From the NCBI RefSeq assembly GCF_037975245.1, contig NC_092581.1, positions 3,236,001-3,300,000 on the forward strand: DNA of 64,000 nt, in the 5' to 3' direction. Positions 62,471 through 64,000 of the stretch are shown here, piece after piece; the stretch's first letter is position 1; every line of letters starts with the position of its first letter. Both the position numbers and the translations under genes were made by a program. Below the pieces are notes generated by a model. The model was not told the origin of the DNA. It made no database searches and was given only the letters and a program-made list of their open reading frames with translations. The DNA is from Apostichopus japonicus. Taxonomy: Eukaryota > Echinodermata > Holothuroidea > Aspidochirotida > Stichopodidae.

Positions 62471-63002
62471 CCAAAAAAAAACATCTAACATTGAAATTAT
62501 GTTAGTACAAGTTCTATTTATGTTATCCTATGTAAACAGGATATGTCTGAGCCTTGCTCTCTATATTCAACATACTTTGCGGGTCCATGACCCCAATCCA
62601 TTCAGTTTGTAAACAGAAGCAGACATCAAAGAGGAGTTACTGAATAAAGACAAGCCAAGACATTTGTGATGTCATTCCTGACAACCTCCTTCTCAGACCT
62701 TAAAGGTACATCATACATATATATTTTGGCTGAAACCACCAGGCAGTGGAAGGTCTTAATTTTACACACAACTAACCCATATGGAAATAGACACAAGTAA
62801 CACATAGTAGGATTGTTCCATTATTTCTAAGGGGTATGTAGTATAACAGCGATGGTTTCTTGAGTATTGTGGCGGCTGCCACTGGCAACCGTAGCCTACT
62901 TTAGTGTCGAGCTAAAATCAAATAATTATTCATATCCAATTTATGATATACATGGAAAATGGATTCCTACCCACATGGTATGTACAAAATATCGAACTCC
63001 CT

Positions 63003-63055
63003 TTGTATATATCAACTCATTTGCATATATTAACTCATTTGTATATATCAATTGT
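63003..63055. repeat. Three tandem copies of an ~18-bp unit (TTTGTATATATCAACTCA)
   Basis: Three imperfect consecutive copies, differing at a few positions (GCATATATTAAC, GTATATATCAAT). Confidence 0.8.
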
Positions 63056-63837
63056 TTGATTCCTATGGAATGTATTTGTATTGTATATTCAAATGTTATA
63101 TGTTCACTTTGTTAATGTTATGGTCAAGTGGAAATAAATAGTTTTCAATTTCAATTACTCAATTTAATTCAGTCTAGAGACTTGTTTTCATTTGTAGCCA
63201 TATACTACAAAAGCATATATGGACCAATCAGGGCAAAGCATTACAAATATATGCTAATTAAACATGTGAATTTAAGATCCCACTTGGACATGGGATGAAT
63301 GAATGAACGAATTGCGGGGTATGGACATTAGTTGGAACAAATTGATGGTTAAATTTTCAGACTTCTGTTAATAATGCTGACAAAAAGAAAGTCTTAAAGT
63401 CTGGTAGTTGGTCATAAAATGACGTCACAAAAAGGGATTATTAATGTAGGTTTTACACTGTACATTACACTGTACACTGTAACATTATATATATAATGTC
63501 GTCAGGTGTAACGACGGGTAACTTCGGCCGTTCTTTGACATTTAAGAATCATCACGGTACTGAACAGATTATTGACAGATTCAACCCAAGATATGTAGCT
63601 TTAAAGAAGCAGATATACCATGGATGAAAGGAGGCCTACATCGACTTAGGTCTGTCCTCCATGGAATGAAGCAGCGCTTAGGTGAAATATTATTATAAGA
63701 AAAAAGGAAGAAGCAGTCTGTGATTTCCTATTAATCACTCAAACTTCTAAAGTCTCGGTGATGAAGACAGCGAATTATTTGAGTATGTCAAAAGTTTGCT
63801 GTAATTCTTCTTCACACCTGACAGAGAACTGTCTGTG

Positions 63838-63871
63838 GTCTGTCTGTACCTCTGTCTGTCTGTCTGTCTTC
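63838..63871. repeat. CTGT tetranucleotide microsatellite
   Basis: Five or more CTGT units with one interruption. Confidence 0.85.
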
Positions 63872-64000
63872 AACTTCCATTTAAGTGGGAGAATTACTTA
63901 TCAATCTTACAGGCAATAATATTCGGTGAAAACAGTGTAAAATGAAATCGAAATAATATTTTTCTTTTTTGACCTTTCAATGACTCTTTTCAAATCCAAC

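Larger units (their letters stand above)
62480..64000. other. Gene-free interval
   Basis: No gene supported. It includes an 18-bp triplication (63003-63055), a palindrome ACATTATATATATAATGT (about 63482-63499) next to repeated ACACTGTACA, and a CTGT microsatellite (about 63838-63871). Confidence 0.5.

Overview
This is a gene-poor, AT-rich piece of animal nuclear DNA. It has no operons, no bacterial-type gene packing and no long non-repetitive reading frame. It carries 3' ends of CR1/L2-type LINEs, tRNA-derived SINEs of the kind common in marine invertebrates, many TA arrays, minisatellites, and unusually many uninterrupted G or C runs of about 8-19 bases. A marine deuterostome such as an echinoderm is my best guess from these repeats; the species cannot be fixed from the sequence.

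Layout. 0-6 kb: unique AT-rich DNA, a minisatellite built on TATCCCAA (3.69-4.02 kb), and a 5'-truncated minus-strand LINE tail (5.5-6.05 kb). 6-20 kb: mostly unique DNA, a 205-bp tandem duplication next to a long TA array (10.6-11.2 kb), one plus-strand exon candidate (13.34 kb), and a CpG-dense block with a small minus-strand ORF (17.16-17.6 kb). 20.7-21.35 kb: a two-variant minisatellite with ~20-bp units. 23.8-24.55 kb: three degenerate tandem copies separated by G tracts. 25-30 kb: a minus-strand exon candidate, a hammerhead-ribozyme-like motif (27.3 kb) and a purine-rich tandem array. 36.56-37.16 kb: a second LINE tail. 38.45-38.6 kb: a tRNA-headed SINE. 39.67-39.90 kb: a possible minus-strand start exon followed by a 15-nt microexon candidate. 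42.6 and 61.9-62.2 kb: two copies of a second SINE family. 49.5 and 61.1-61.3 kb: two copies of a third, structured SINE. 54.46 kb: a 19-nt exon candidate. 59.26-59.72 kb: a C-rich minisatellite open in frames on both strands.

No complete protein-coding gene can be supported. The window reads as intergenic or deep-intronic DNA. The splice-bounded exon candidates are mostly on the minus strand and could belong to a gene with very long introns, but they rest on splice-site appearance alone. The best-supported biology is the retroelement community: LINE and SINE copies here end in a related 3' tail (a GCTTTGA-like box, then GCGCTATATAA, then short 3' repeats), which fits SINEs mobilised by a partner CR1/L2-type LINE. 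A third SINE keeps three potential RNA hairpins in both of its copies.
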